DNA of 13,597 bases from Lysobacterales bacterium. GTDB lineage: Bacteria > Pseudomonadota > Gammaproteobacteria > Xanthomonadales > Xanthomonadaceae. Below are positions 1 to 6,799 of this stretch, in pieces. The first letter of the stretch is position 1, and every line of letters starts with the position of its first letter. The stretch spans positions 388-13,984 of the forward strand of contig JAGRJX010000243.1 of the NCBI GenBank assembly GCA_020442545.1, in the 5' to 3' direction. Under the pieces are notes generated by a model. That model saw nothing but the letters and a program-made list of their open reading frames with translations. It had not been told where the DNA came from and made no database searches. A program made the translations under genes and the position numbers.

Positions 1-2
1 TC

Positions 3-590
3 ACCTACGGCATCCGCCTGCCGGTACTCAACACCAAGATCCTCGACCTGGGCGAGCCGGAGCGTGGAGATGTCGTGGTGTTCCGATTTCCGGGGTTCAC
101 CTGTCATCGTGGCGAAGAGGAAGTCCGGAGCGGAGACAGTACCTGCCGCAATCCCGACCAGCCGGTTCCTCGCCAGGACTGGATCAAGCGCGTGATTGGC
201 CTGCCGGGCGACGAGATTGTCTATCGAAACAAGACGCTGTACATCAACGGCGAACTGGTACACACCGACTCGTCGGGGCGCTACATCGGTGTCGGACAGG
301 GCCGTGACGCGACCGGCGCCGACCTTCGCCACGAGAACCTGCTGGGTGTGGAGCACGACATTCTGATCCGCAACGGGGTGTACCGCGGTTCGCGGGGCGA
401 GGGCGTGTGGGTAGTCCCCGAAGGCAGCTATTTCGTGATGGGCGACAACCGTGACAACAGTGAAGACAGCCGTTTCTGGGGCTTCATGCCGGAGGAAAAT
501 CTGGTCGGTCGCGCCTTTTTCATCTGGATGAACTGGGACGGCAGCAACGGTGGTGTCGATTTCGGCCGTATCGGCAACAGCATTGACTGA
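3..590 (+). CDS. lepB: Signal peptidase I, 3' part (N-terminus outside window)
   Basis: Inner-membrane serine protease that removes signal peptides from exported proteins on the periplasmic side. The reading frame is open from the left edge, so the transmembrane anchors and the nucleophilic serine region lie upstream; 195 residues are visible. The start TYGIRLPV matches the stretch just after the catalytic Ser in the family. The general-base lysine motif is clear as IKRVIGLPGD (Lys codon at 186-188), and the box E signature GDNRDNSEDSRFWGF begins near 441, followed by NLVGRAFFIWMNWD as in E. coli LepB. Compared with E. coli there is an insertion of about 24 residues, with two cysteines, between VVFRFP and the lysine motif. 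An internal ATG at 75 is not the real start, because homology continues upstream of it. It heads the lepB–DUF4845–rnc–era–recO order typical of gammaproteobacteria. Identification is secure. Confidence 0.96.
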   Translation, partial: TYGIRLPVLNTKILDLGEPERGDVVVFRFPGFTCHRGEEEVRSGDSTCRNPDQPVPRQDWIKRVIGLPGDEIVYRNKTLYINGELVHTDSSGRYIGVGQGRDATGADLRHENLLGVEHDILIRNGVYRGSRGEGVWVVPEGSYFVMGDNRDNSEDSRFWGFMPEENLVGRAFFIWMNWDGSNGGVDFGRIGNSID

Positions 591-685
591 GCCGTGCCGG
601 CACTGGGCGACTCCCTGTGCGGATCGCCCGTTTTCAGGCAAACTCCGCAGGCATACGGTACTCGACCATAGAGGGGAGCAGGATC

Positions 686-1063
686 ATGAAGCGCTATCAC
701 AGTGGCATGACGCTGATCGGGTTCATCTTCGTGCTGATCATCGCGGGTTTCTTCGCGTTCCTGATCATGCGCCTGTTCCCGGTCTATTCGGAGTACTACG
801 GCGTGGTCTCTGCCATGAAGGGCCTGCAGGCCGAACCGGGCGTTGCCAGCATGTCGCCAGCCAAGATACGGGACCTGCTCAATCGCCGGTTCTACATCAG
901 CTACGTCAAGTCGGTGAAGCCGGAAAACGTCAAGATCGTCCGCAAGGACGGCTACACCGTCACCGTCAAGTACGAAGTCCGCGAGCCGCTGATCTACAAC
1001 CTCGACTTCGTGGCCAAGTTCGAGAAGACGGTGTCGCTGACCCGCCAGGGCGGTGTTGACTGA
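686..1063 (+). CDS. DUF4845 family small membrane protein
   Basis: A 125-residue protein of the DUF4845 family, regularly found between lepB and rnc in gamma- and betaproteobacteria; its function is not established. The ATG at 686 is chosen because a GAGGGGAG ribosome-binding site ends about 8 nt upstream and homology starts there; an in-frame ATG at 617 would add 23 unrelated residues. One transmembrane segment covers about residues 9-31 (TLIGFIFVLIIAGFFAF). A soluble, presumably periplasmic part follows, containing FPVYSEYYGVVSAMKGL and a basic/beta-rich C-terminus ending in VSLTRQGGVD. The first 12 residues, MKRYHSG then MTLIG, look like a type IV prepilin leader and cleavage site, but the usual glutamate at mature position 5 is a glycine. 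Its last 11 nt overlap the start of rnc, so expression is probably coupled to it. The family call is strong; any link to pili is inference. Confidence 0.85.
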   Translation: MKRYHSGMTLIGFIFVLIIAGFFAFLIMRLFPVYSEYYGVVSAMKGLQAEPGVASMSPAKIRDLLNRRFYISYVKSVKPENVKIVRKDGYTVTVKYEVREPLIYNLDFVAKFEKTVSLTRQGGVD

Positions 1064-1724
1064 CGCCCTCGGATACTGCTTTCGCGATCCGGAGCTGCTG
1101 CGTCGTGCGCTGACGCATCGCAGCGCCGGGTCGCCGCACAACGAACGTCTGGAATTCCTCGGTGACAGCCTGCTCAACCTGATCGTCGCCGAAGCGCTGT
1201 TTCAGCGGTGGCGCAACGTGGACGAGGGCATTCTGACGCGGGCCCGCGCGCAGCTCGTTCGCGGCAGTACGCTGGCCCAGATTGCCCGGGAGTTCAGCCT
1301 GGGCAAACACCTGGTGCTTGGACCGGGCGAGATGAAGAGCGGCGGCCATCGCCGCGACTCGATCCTCGCGGATGCGCTGGAAGCCATCATTGCCGCGATT
1401 CACCTCGACGCCGGTTTCGCCACCTGTCGCGACGTCGTGCTGGGATGGTTCGGGCAACGCCTGGACGAGCTGCCGGTGGCAAGGATCGGCAAGGATGCCA
1501 AGACCCGCCTGCAGGAATGGCTGCAGGGGCGCGGTTACCGGCGTCCGGAGTACGCGCTGACGGCCACGCAAGGCGAGGACCACAATCGCAGCTTTCACGT
1601 TACCTGCAGTGTGACTGAATTCGACGTGGTTGCTGAAGGCACCGGCAGTTCGCGGCGTGCGGCAGAACAACAGGCGGCGACGAGTGCGCTGGTGAAAATC
1701 GAGGCGAGTCGCGGTGACCGGTGA
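1053..1724 (+). CDS. rnc: Ribonuclease III
   Basis: Endonuclease that cuts double-stranded RNA and matures rRNA precursors and some mRNAs in the cytoplasm. The 223-residue length matches the family (E. coli 226). The signature NERLEFLGDSLL lies at residues 30-41, with metal-binding and catalytic residues E31, E34 and D38; the second acidic pair, D107 and E110, is in DSILADALEAI. A double-stranded RNA-binding domain fills about residues 149-220, beginning DAKTRLQEWLQ and ending in the conserved alanine-rich helix RRAAEQQAATSAL. The start is GTG at 1053, giving MLTDALGYCF; it overlaps the DUF4845 gene by 11 nt and the initial region aligns with family N-termini. The end overlaps era by 11 nt, so coupled translation of rnc and era, as in other proteobacteria, is likely. 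All catalytic residues are present. Confidence 0.97.
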   Translation: MLTDALGYCFRDPELLRRALTHRSAGSPHNERLEFLGDSLLNLIVAEALFQRWRNVDEGILTRARAQLVRGSTLAQIAREFSLGKHLVLGPGEMKSGGHRRDSILADALEAIIAAIHLDAGFATCRDVVLGWFGQRLDELPVARIGKDAKTRLQEWLQGRGYRRPEYALTATQGEDHNRSFHVTCSVTEFDVVAEGTGSSRRAAEQQAATSALVKIEASRGDR

Positions 1725-2622
1725 AGTCGGCAATGAGGGGTTCCGCGCGGGTCTGGTAGCGCTGGTGGGCCGACCGAATGTCGGCAAGTCCACACTGCTG
1801 AATGCACTGATCGGCTTTCGGCTCAGTATCGTCACGCCACGGCCACAGACGACGCGCCACCGAATCCTGGGCATCCATACCGACGCCCGCGGCCAGACCG
1901 TCTACGTGGACACGCCGGGCATGCATCGCGTTGAAAAGCTGGCGATGAACCGGATGATGAACCGCGCCGCGCGCAGCGCCCTGTCCGAGGTGCAGCTGGC
2001 GGTGCTGGTGATCGAAGCCGGTCAGTGGCGCGAGGATGACGAGATCGCCTGGAAGGCGGTTCGCGAGGCGGCTGTTCCTGCGGTACTGGTCATCAACAAG
2101 GTGGATCGTCTGGCGGACAAGGCGCAGCTGCTCCCGTTCATCGCCAAGGTGACAGCCGATAGGGAGTTTCTTGAAGTCTTCCCGCTGTCGGCCACGCGCA
2201 AGAAGGGACTGGACGCCTTGCAGGACGGATTGCTCCGCCACCTGCCGCGGTCCGCGCCGCTGTTCGCCGACGATGAAGTCACTGATCGCAGCGAGCGGTT
2301 CCTTGCCGGCGAACTGTTGCGTGAACAGTTGATGCGCCAGCTTGGACAGGAGCTGCCCTACGCATCAACCGTCGAGATCGAGCGCTTCGAGGAAGACGGC
2401 AACCTGCGCCGGATTGCCGCCGTGATCTGGGTCGAGCGCCCCAGCCAGAAGGCCATCGTCATCGGCAAGCAGGGCGCCAGGTTGAAGGCGATTTCAGCGT
2501 CGGCCCGGCGCGAGATGGAGAGCCTGTTTGACGGCAAGGTGTTCCTTGAAACCTGGTGCAAGGTGCGCGATGACTGGTCGGACGACGAATCGGCCCTGCG
2601 CCAGTTCGGTTACCAGGACTGA
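1714..2622 (+). CDS. era: GTPase Era, 30S ribosome assembly factor
   Basis: Essential-type GTPase that binds the 3' end of 16S rRNA and helps mature the 30S subunit, working near the inner membrane. The protein has 302 residues (E. coli 301). The GTPase domain shows G1 GRPNVGKS at 19-26, G3 DTPG at 66-69, G4 NKVD at 128-131 and G5 SAT at 159-161; the switch I region has TPRPQTTRHR. A C-terminal KH RNA-binding domain carries the GKQG loop (GxxG) at 251-254 within IVIGKQGARLKAI, and the protein ends in WSDDESALRQFGYQD, typical of Era. The start is GTG at 1714, the only good initiator upstream of the G domain; it overlaps rnc by 11 nt in the same geometry as DUF4845/rnc. Having rnc and era in one transcription unit fits their shared role in 16S rRNA maturation. 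Confidence 0.98.
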   Translation: MTGEVGNEGFRAGLVALVGRPNVGKSTLLNALIGFRLSIVTPRPQTTRHRILGIHTDARGQTVYVDTPGMHRVEKLAMNRMMNRAARSALSEVQLAVLVIEAGQWREDDEIAWKAVREAAVPAVLVINKVDRLADKAQLLPFIAKVTADREFLEVFPLSATRKKGLDALQDGLLRHLPRSAPLFADDEVTDRSERFLAGELLREQLMRQLGQELPYASTVEIERFEEDGNLRRIAAVIWVERPSQKAIVIGKQGARLKAISASARREMESLFDGKVFLETWCKVRDDWSDDESALRQFGYQD

Positions 2623-2643
2623 GATCCCGGGTGCCGTCAGCCC

Positions 2644-3456
2644 ATGCACGTCGAGCTCCAGCCCGCCTACGTGCTGCATGCCCGCCCGTATCGGGAAACC
2701 AGCCTGTTGCTGGAGGTGCTGTCGCGGGAGCTCGGCCGCGTTGGGCTGATTGCGCGGGGTGCTCGCGGTTCACGAGGTCAGTCGCTGCGTGCGCAGCTGC
2801 AGCCAGGGCGTCCGCTGCTTCTGGGTTGGCGGGATGTGGGCGAGCTGCCGGTCCTGGCCAAGGTTGAATCCGGCGCTGCGCTGCCGCGCATCAGCGGTAA
2901 CTCGCTGCTGTCGCTGTTCTACGTCAACGAGCTCCTGGTCCGACTGCTGCCGCGCCGGGAGTCCCATGTGTCCGTGTTTGACCGCTACGCTCTGCTGATT
3001 TCGCAGCTGTCGACGCCGACCGGCCACGCGCAAGCGCTGCGGTCGTTCGAGTACGGGCTGCTGTCCGGCATCGGCTATGCGCCGACGCTGGATACGGATG
3101 CCGACGGCCATCTGGTCGTGTCCGGAGCCCACTATCGCTATGCCGGCGAGCAGGGTTTGCGGCGATTGCCCGAGGCCATCGCGCCGACCGGTGCGGATGT
3201 GCCGGGTGAAGCGTTGCTTGCGCTCCGCGTCGATGCGCCCCTGAGACCGGAATGGTTGGTGCCGTTGCGCCGGCTGCTTCGTCAGTGCATTGCCGACCAA
3301 CTCAATGGGCGACCGCTGCAGTCCTGGCGGCTGTCGCAATTGCTGTCGGGCGCTTCCGGGCCCGCAAGCAGGCTGCCGGAACGGAACCCTGGCGAGAATG
3401 GCGACGGTGTCGAGGCGGCCCCAGGCCCGACTGCCGACAACGGATCAAGTGCGTGA
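2644..3456 (+). CDS. recO: DNA repair protein RecO
   Basis: Recombination mediator of the RecFOR pathway that helps RecA replace SSB on gapped single-stranded DNA. The N-terminal OB-fold is recognisable in residues 6-60: QPAYVLHARPYRETSLLLEVL, followed by GLIARGARGSRG, both typical of RecO. The helical C-terminal part contains FYVNELLVRLLPRRE near 92-106 and FEYGLLSGIGYAP near 135-147. The conserved end of the family falls at about residue 235 (GRPLQSWRLSQLL); the remaining 35 residues form a low-complexity tail rich in Pro, Gly, Glu and Ala and are absent from the 242-residue E. coli protein. The ATG at 2644 lies 21 nt after era, with no strong Shine-Dalgarno, so cotranscription with era is likely. 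No pdxJ follows; the next gene is convergent, which ends the operon here. Identification is firm; the role of the tail is unknown. Confidence 0.94.
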   Translation: MHVELQPAYVLHARPYRETSLLLEVLSRELGRVGLIARGARGSRGQSLRAQLQPGRPLLLGWRDVGELPVLAKVESGAALPRISGNSLLSLFYVNELLVRLLPRRESHVSVFDRYALLISQLSTPTGHAQALRSFEYGLLSGIGYAPTLDTDADGHLVVSGAHYRYAGEQGLRRLPEAIAPTGADVPGEALLALRVDAPLRPEWLVPLRRLLRQCIADQLNGRPLQSWRLSQLLSGASGPASRLPERNPGENGDGVEAAPGPTADNGSSA

Positions 3457-3508
3457 GCCCGCCTGGTCCCACAGCGACCGTACAAGCCGTTTGGCACCGG
3501 GCGCGGAC

Positions 3509-4045
3509 TCAGGTCTTGGCAACAGGCGCGCGAAACTCACCGCTATAGACGCCAGAGCGATCAAAGCAGCAGACGCGACGCTTTCCCGAGGCCAGCACGT
3601 CGCACAGGCGGCTGATACGGCGTTGGCGGGTATCTTCCTTTCGCGCTCCGTCCAGCCACTGGACCCAATCACGGCGGGCCAGCGTGGTGAGGGACGACCA
3701 GATCGCGACCGTTTCCGCACTGGCCTGCAGGGCAGCCTTCAGGTCAGCCGGAATCCGTGGTTCAGGCTCGCGTCTGGCCGGTCCGATCTCCAGTGTGACC
3801 CGGTCACCGACGGCCACGCCGGCACGGCGTCGAAGCGCTTCGCCAACCTTGAGCCAGTGCCCGTTGCGGCCGTCGGGTTGCACGACGGCGGTAAACGGTA
3901 CGCCGTCGAGGGTCCCGTCGATGCCGACCATCCCGCGCGAATGCAGCCGGGCGCTGGCAGCCTTCGGGAGAAGCAGAAAGCAGCAGCAGCGATGCCGCTC
4001 CGAGCGGACAGCGCGGCACAACGTGGCCGAGAAGCGGATGCTCAC
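3509..4045 (-). CDS. DUF1905 / YdeI–OmpD-associated family protein
   Basis: A 178-residue cytoplasmic protein with two recognisable parts. Residues about 5-90 fit DUF1905, with the characteristic SRGMVGIDGTLDGVPF and the GHWLKVGEALRRRAGVAVGD stretch. Residues about 98-155 fit the YdeI/OmdA (OmpD-associated) helical motif, with LKAALQASAETVAIWSSLT, then RRDWVQWLDGARKEDTRQRR. Members of this fold are often annotated as bacteriocin-protection or OmpD-associated proteins, but no molecular role is known for this form. The start is GTG (4045-4043); an AGGA sits 11 nt upstream, and family homology begins right after the start, so the call is reasonable though not certain. A run of cysteines (RCCCF, residues 19-23) lies near the N-terminus. 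It converges with recO across a 52-nt gap and follows the Slp-like gene by 60 nt on the same strand. Confidence 0.8.
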   Translation of the reverse strand: MSIRFSATLCRAVRSERHRCCCFLLLPKAASARLHSRGMVGIDGTLDGVPFTAVVQPDGRNGHWLKVGEALRRRAGVAVGDRVTLEIGPARREPEPRIPADLKAALQASAETVAIWSSLTTLARRDWVQWLDGARKEDTRQRRISRLCDVLASGKRRVCCFDRSGVYSGEFRAPVAKT

Positions 4046-4056
4046 GCCGGCCGGCG

Positions 4057-4076
4057 TCCTGGCGCCGGCGTCAGGA
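4057..4076 (-). promoter_or_regulatory. Hairpin overlapping the ribosome-binding site of the DUF1905 gene
   Basis: On the - strand the 20 nt form an imperfect inverted repeat: TCCTG pairs with CAGGA, then after an A·C mismatch three more pairs close a CG-rich tip. The CAGGA arm contains the only plausible Shine-Dalgarno (AGGA) for the GTG start at 4045. Folding would hide it, so the hairpin could lower translation or mark the end of the upstream transcript. No T-run follows, so an intrinsic terminator is unlikely. The inverted repeat is seen directly; the regulatory role is inference. Confidence 0.35.
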
Positions 4077-4105
4077 GATCATGGCCCTGGTCAGCGCCCG
4101 TCAAT

Positions 4106-4714
4106 CTATTTGCCGGCCGGTGCCGGCTTGCTTGGCGCAGGAGCGCTGCGGCGTGGGACGTAGTGGTATACGCGGTAGCCATAGATGCCGAACGGCGACT
4201 GGTACATGCCGATCCCGCCGACAAAATACATCTGGTCGTCGTTACGCTCGGGCCAGAGGTAGATGACATCGGTGTCGAGGCGCGGGTAGCGGTAGTCGTA
4301 CTCGCCGACAGGACGCGTTTGGAAGTCGGCGACGTGCCCGATAACGGTGATCTCGCGGTCCCTGGCGAAAATGGCCGGGTCGTAGAAGCCGTTGCGGCAG
4401 GCGAGGAAGCGGCCGAGGCTGACGTCGCCATCGCGTGGCCGCGAGCTGTCGTACAGCGGTCGGCCGAGAATCACGAAGCAGCTGCTCTGGCCGTCGGTTT
4501 CCACATCGAGGATCGTTCCACCCCAGCGTACCAGGGCGCCGGTGCTCCCCGACTCGCTGGCCTGCTGCGGCGTGAAGTCGGCGAAGTTGCCGCGCAACGG
4601 CTTGGGCGTGCTGGCACACGCCCCGAGCATCAGAACGATTGCCGCCAGCATGAGTGGGGTGCGCACGGCGCGGCTGCACAGGAAGCGATTGCCGCAGGAG
4701 GGTATCGAGTTCAT
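4106..4714 (-). CDS. Slp-family outer-membrane lipoprotein
   Basis: A 202-residue predicted lipoprotein of the Slp (starvation lipoprotein) family, anchored to the outer membrane after export. The ATG at 4714 is chosen because a GGAG sits 7 nt upstream; an in-frame ATG at 4756 would add 14 residues and has less support. The signal peptide has basic residues at 10, 15 and 18, a hydrophobic core at 21-30 and a lipobox LGAC with the lipidated Cys at 33. The mature part carries the family hallmarks: ALVRWGGTILDVE (60-72), GRPLYDSSRPRDGDVSLGRF (84-103) and VGEYDYRYPRLDTDVIYLW (136-154). The C-terminus is aromatic (GIYGYRVYHYVP), then Pro/Ala rich. The residue after Cys33 is Ala, not Asp, consistent with outer-membrane sorting by Lol. 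It starts 38 nt after the transglutaminase gene on the same strand and may share its transcript. Its precise function is unknown. Confidence 0.88.
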   Translation of the reverse strand: MNSIPSCGNRFLCSRAVRTPLMLAAIVLMLGACASTPKPLRGNFADFTPQQASESGSTGALVRWGGTILDVETDGQSSCFVILGRPLYDSSRPRDGDVSLGRFLACRNGFYDPAIFARDREITVIGHVADFQTRPVGEYDYRYPRLDTDVIYLWPERNDDQMYFVGGIGMYQSPFGIYGYRVYHYVPRRSAPAPSKPAPAGK

Positions 4715-4752
4715 GGCGTAACTCCGGTGATGTCGATGGATGATCGTGGAGG

Positions 4753-6786
4753 TCAACGGCGGATGGATTGATCGGCTGTCAGGCCGTGCTTTTTGCGGGG
4801 GAGATGGCTCCTGGGAAGTCGGAAGCCGCGCAACTCCCGCTGAAGTGCTCGACGGGACGCCGTGTCCAGCACGTCTCCAGCGTAGCGCCAGGCAATGAAA
4901 CGCTGGCTGAGCGCGCGAATGCGAGCGGCCGAACGCGGCAGGCGCCTGGCGGCGCGCTCTGCGATCGTGTGCGGCGCATCATGCGGTTGGCAGCGCGTCC
5001 CGGCGCGGCACAGGCGGCGGACGAACTGGTCCCAGGCCTGCAGCAGGGGATCGCGCTTTGGTGGTGCCGCCCGCCGCATCAGCCAGATGGTGACCAGCAG
5101 CGCGAGACCTGCCGACACCGCGAGCAGCAGGCCGACCTGCTGCCAGCGCCGACTGTCGATGCCGAGTGGTTTCAGCAGGCGCTGCTGCCGCGCCGAGTCA
5201 AAGCCCAGCACCAGGTCGTTCCAGCCGCGTCGCAGCCAGTCGGCGGTGTCCCGTAGCGGTCGCAGCATGCGGCCCCAGCTGCCGATGTCGCGCAGGCTGT
5301 CACTGCCGCGTTCAATCCGCTCGGGCGCCACTACCGACGTCGGATCAACGCGCACCCAGCCTTCGCCGCGCAGCCAGACTTCCGACCAGGCATGGGCGTC
5401 AGACATGCGCACCACCCAGTGGTCACCAACGGCGTTGTAGTAGGCGCCCTGGTAGCCGGTGACCACACGCGCCGGGATCTGCGCCATGCGCATCATCACC
5501 GTGAATGCCGACGAGAAATGCTCGCAGTAGCCGGCGCGGGTTTCGAACAGGAAGTCATCGACGCTGTTCCGCCCCAGCAGGCGCGGCTCGAGCGTGTAGC
5601 TGAACTCCCGATTGAACAGGCGCAACGCGCGCTCGATCATGCCGCGGTCGTCGGTTCCCTCCGAGCGCCATTGCCGGACCAGGTCGCGGGTGCGCGGGTT
5701 GAATCCTTCGGGCAGCTCGGTCATCCGTTGCTGCATGCTGTTCAGGTATCGAGGCTTTGCATCCAGACGATAGTCGAGCACGGAAGCCAGTTCGAAGCGC
5801 CGGACGTCATCCAGTGCCCGACGTGAGAGCAGGAAGCGGGAGTGGGTCATGCCGACACCGGCCGGGTCGCTCACCGGCACGTCCAGCGCCATCACGTAGT
5901 TGCGGCCGGTCGGCTCCTGGGTGACTTCGTAGTGGATGGGTGGCCCCAGCGGCTCGAACTGCTCGGGCAGCGCACGTTCGAGGAAGCGGGAACGTGACCA
6001 GGTCCGGCCATCGAAGCGCGTGAGTACCGGGCCTCGCCAGTACATTTGCTCGGGATTGGGGATGGGGCCCCGAAAACTGACCCGCATGGCTGGCGAGTCG
6101 TCGGTGAACAGCTGGGCGATGTCGCCGGGGGACATTTCGTCGCTGAGTCCCATGCGCGGCTCGTTGGCGCGGCCGGGAAACCCCCAAAGTGGCTGAGCCA
6201 GGCGCGGAAACAGAAAGAACCCGACGGCGGCCAATGGCAGCGCAAGCAGCAGCAGACGGAGGCTTTGCCGCAGGCGCGGCGCCCAGCCGCCCAGCAACGG
6301 TCCTGAAGTCGTCACCGCTGGCGCCGCGGCCGGTGCTGCCTCAAGATCCGTGACTTCTGCCAGCGCGGCGATCAGCAGCAGGCAGGCCAGGCCGGACAGC
6401 AGCAGCATGGTCGGTCCCTGGTCGAGAAGGAACGCGGCCATCGAGGCGAACAGGCTGAAACCGATGGCGCTGCGCGCATCCCGAATGCTGCGAAGTTCGA
6501 ACAGCTTCAACACCAGCAGGAGCGTGATCAGCGCGGCCCCGGTATCGCGACCGAAGCGGAAGCCGTAATGCGTCAGCAGGGCATAGCTGACCAGCAGCGT
6601 CACGGCGACGCGCAGCGGCATCGGCAGCGACAGACGACGAAGCCCCAGCAGCAGCGCCAGCGCCCACAGCAGTCCCAGCAGCGTGATCAGCCACGCGGGC
6701 AGCGTCGGCAGGATCGCCAGCGTGCCGGTCGGAACGGCGATGGCGCACCAGAGAAAGCGTCGGCGATCCAGCGCAGGACGCTTCAT
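4753..6786 (-). CDS. tgpA: TgpA-type membrane transglutaminase (DUF3488–transglutaminase core–DUF4129)
   Basis: A 677-residue inner-membrane protein with a periplasmic transglutaminase-like domain, like TgpA of Pseudomonas aeruginosa. The N-terminal 195 residues hold about six transmembrane segments (DUF3488 part), for example WLITLLGLLWALALLLGL and MLLLSGLACLLLIAAL. The papain-like triad is visible: Cys421 in RAGYCEHFSSAF, His465 in DAHAWSEVWL and Asp481 in RVDPTSV. A last transmembrane helix (VGLLLAVSAGLALLVTIWLM, about 551-570) is followed by a cytosolic DUF4129-like tail with LLQAWDQFVRRL. The start is uncertain: ATG at 6786, 13 nt after the DUF58 stop, is used, but an in-frame GTG at 6813 overlapping DUF58 by 14 nt is possible; neither has a clear Shine-Dalgarno. 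It ends the moxR–DUF58–tgpA cassette. The natural substrate is not known; an envelope or peptidoglycan-linked protein is the usual guess. Confidence 0.92.
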   Translation of the reverse strand: MKRPALDRRRFLWCAIAVPTGTLAILPTLPAWLITLLGLLWALALLLGLRRLSLPMPLRVAVTLLVSYALLTHYGFRFGRDTGAALITLLLVLKLFELRSIRDARSAIGFSLFASMAAFLLDQGPTMLLLSGLACLLLIAALAEVTDLEAAPAAAPAVTTSGPLLGGWAPRLRQSLRLLLLALPLAAVGFFLFPRLAQPLWGFPGRANEPRMGLSDEMSPGDIAQLFTDDSPAMRVSFRGPIPNPEQMYWRGPVLTRFDGRTWSRSRFLERALPEQFEPLGPPIHYEVTQEPTGRNYVMALDVPVSDPAGVGMTHSRFLLSRRALDDVRRFELASVLDYRLDAKPRYLNSMQQRMTELPEGFNPRTRDLVRQWRSEGTDDRGMIERALRLFNREFSYTLEPRLLGRNSVDDFLFETRAGYCEHFSSAFTVMMRMAQIPARVVTGYQGAYYNAVGDHWVVRMSDAHAWSEVWLRGEGWVRVDPTSVVAPERIERGSDSLRDIGSWGRMLRPLRDTADWLRRGWNDLVLGFDSARQQRLLKPLGIDSRRWQQVGLLLAVSAGLALLVTIWLMRRAAPPKRDPLLQAWDQFVRRLCRAGTRCQPHDAPHTIAERAARRLPRSAARIRALSQRFIAWRYAGDVLDTASRRALQRELRGFRLPRSHLPRKKHGLTADQSIRR

Positions 6787-6799
6787 GGCAGCCAGCCGG

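Noticed and set aside
594..603. Palindrome GTGCCGGCAC after lepB as a possible terminator or operator
   Set aside because: It is only 10 nt with no loop or T-run, and chance GC palindromes are frequent in this sequence.
4050..4135. Repeated GCCGG/CCGGC tracts near the slp and DUF1905 boundary as a possible repeat element
   Set aside because: The units are short, irregular and not found as a longer repeated unit elsewhere in the window.
3290..4771. A 493-codon + strand open frame across recO's end and the DUF1905 and slp genes
   Set aside because: It is antisense to two recognisable genes, has Arg/Ala/Gly-rich composition typical of GC-rich shadow frames and matches no family.
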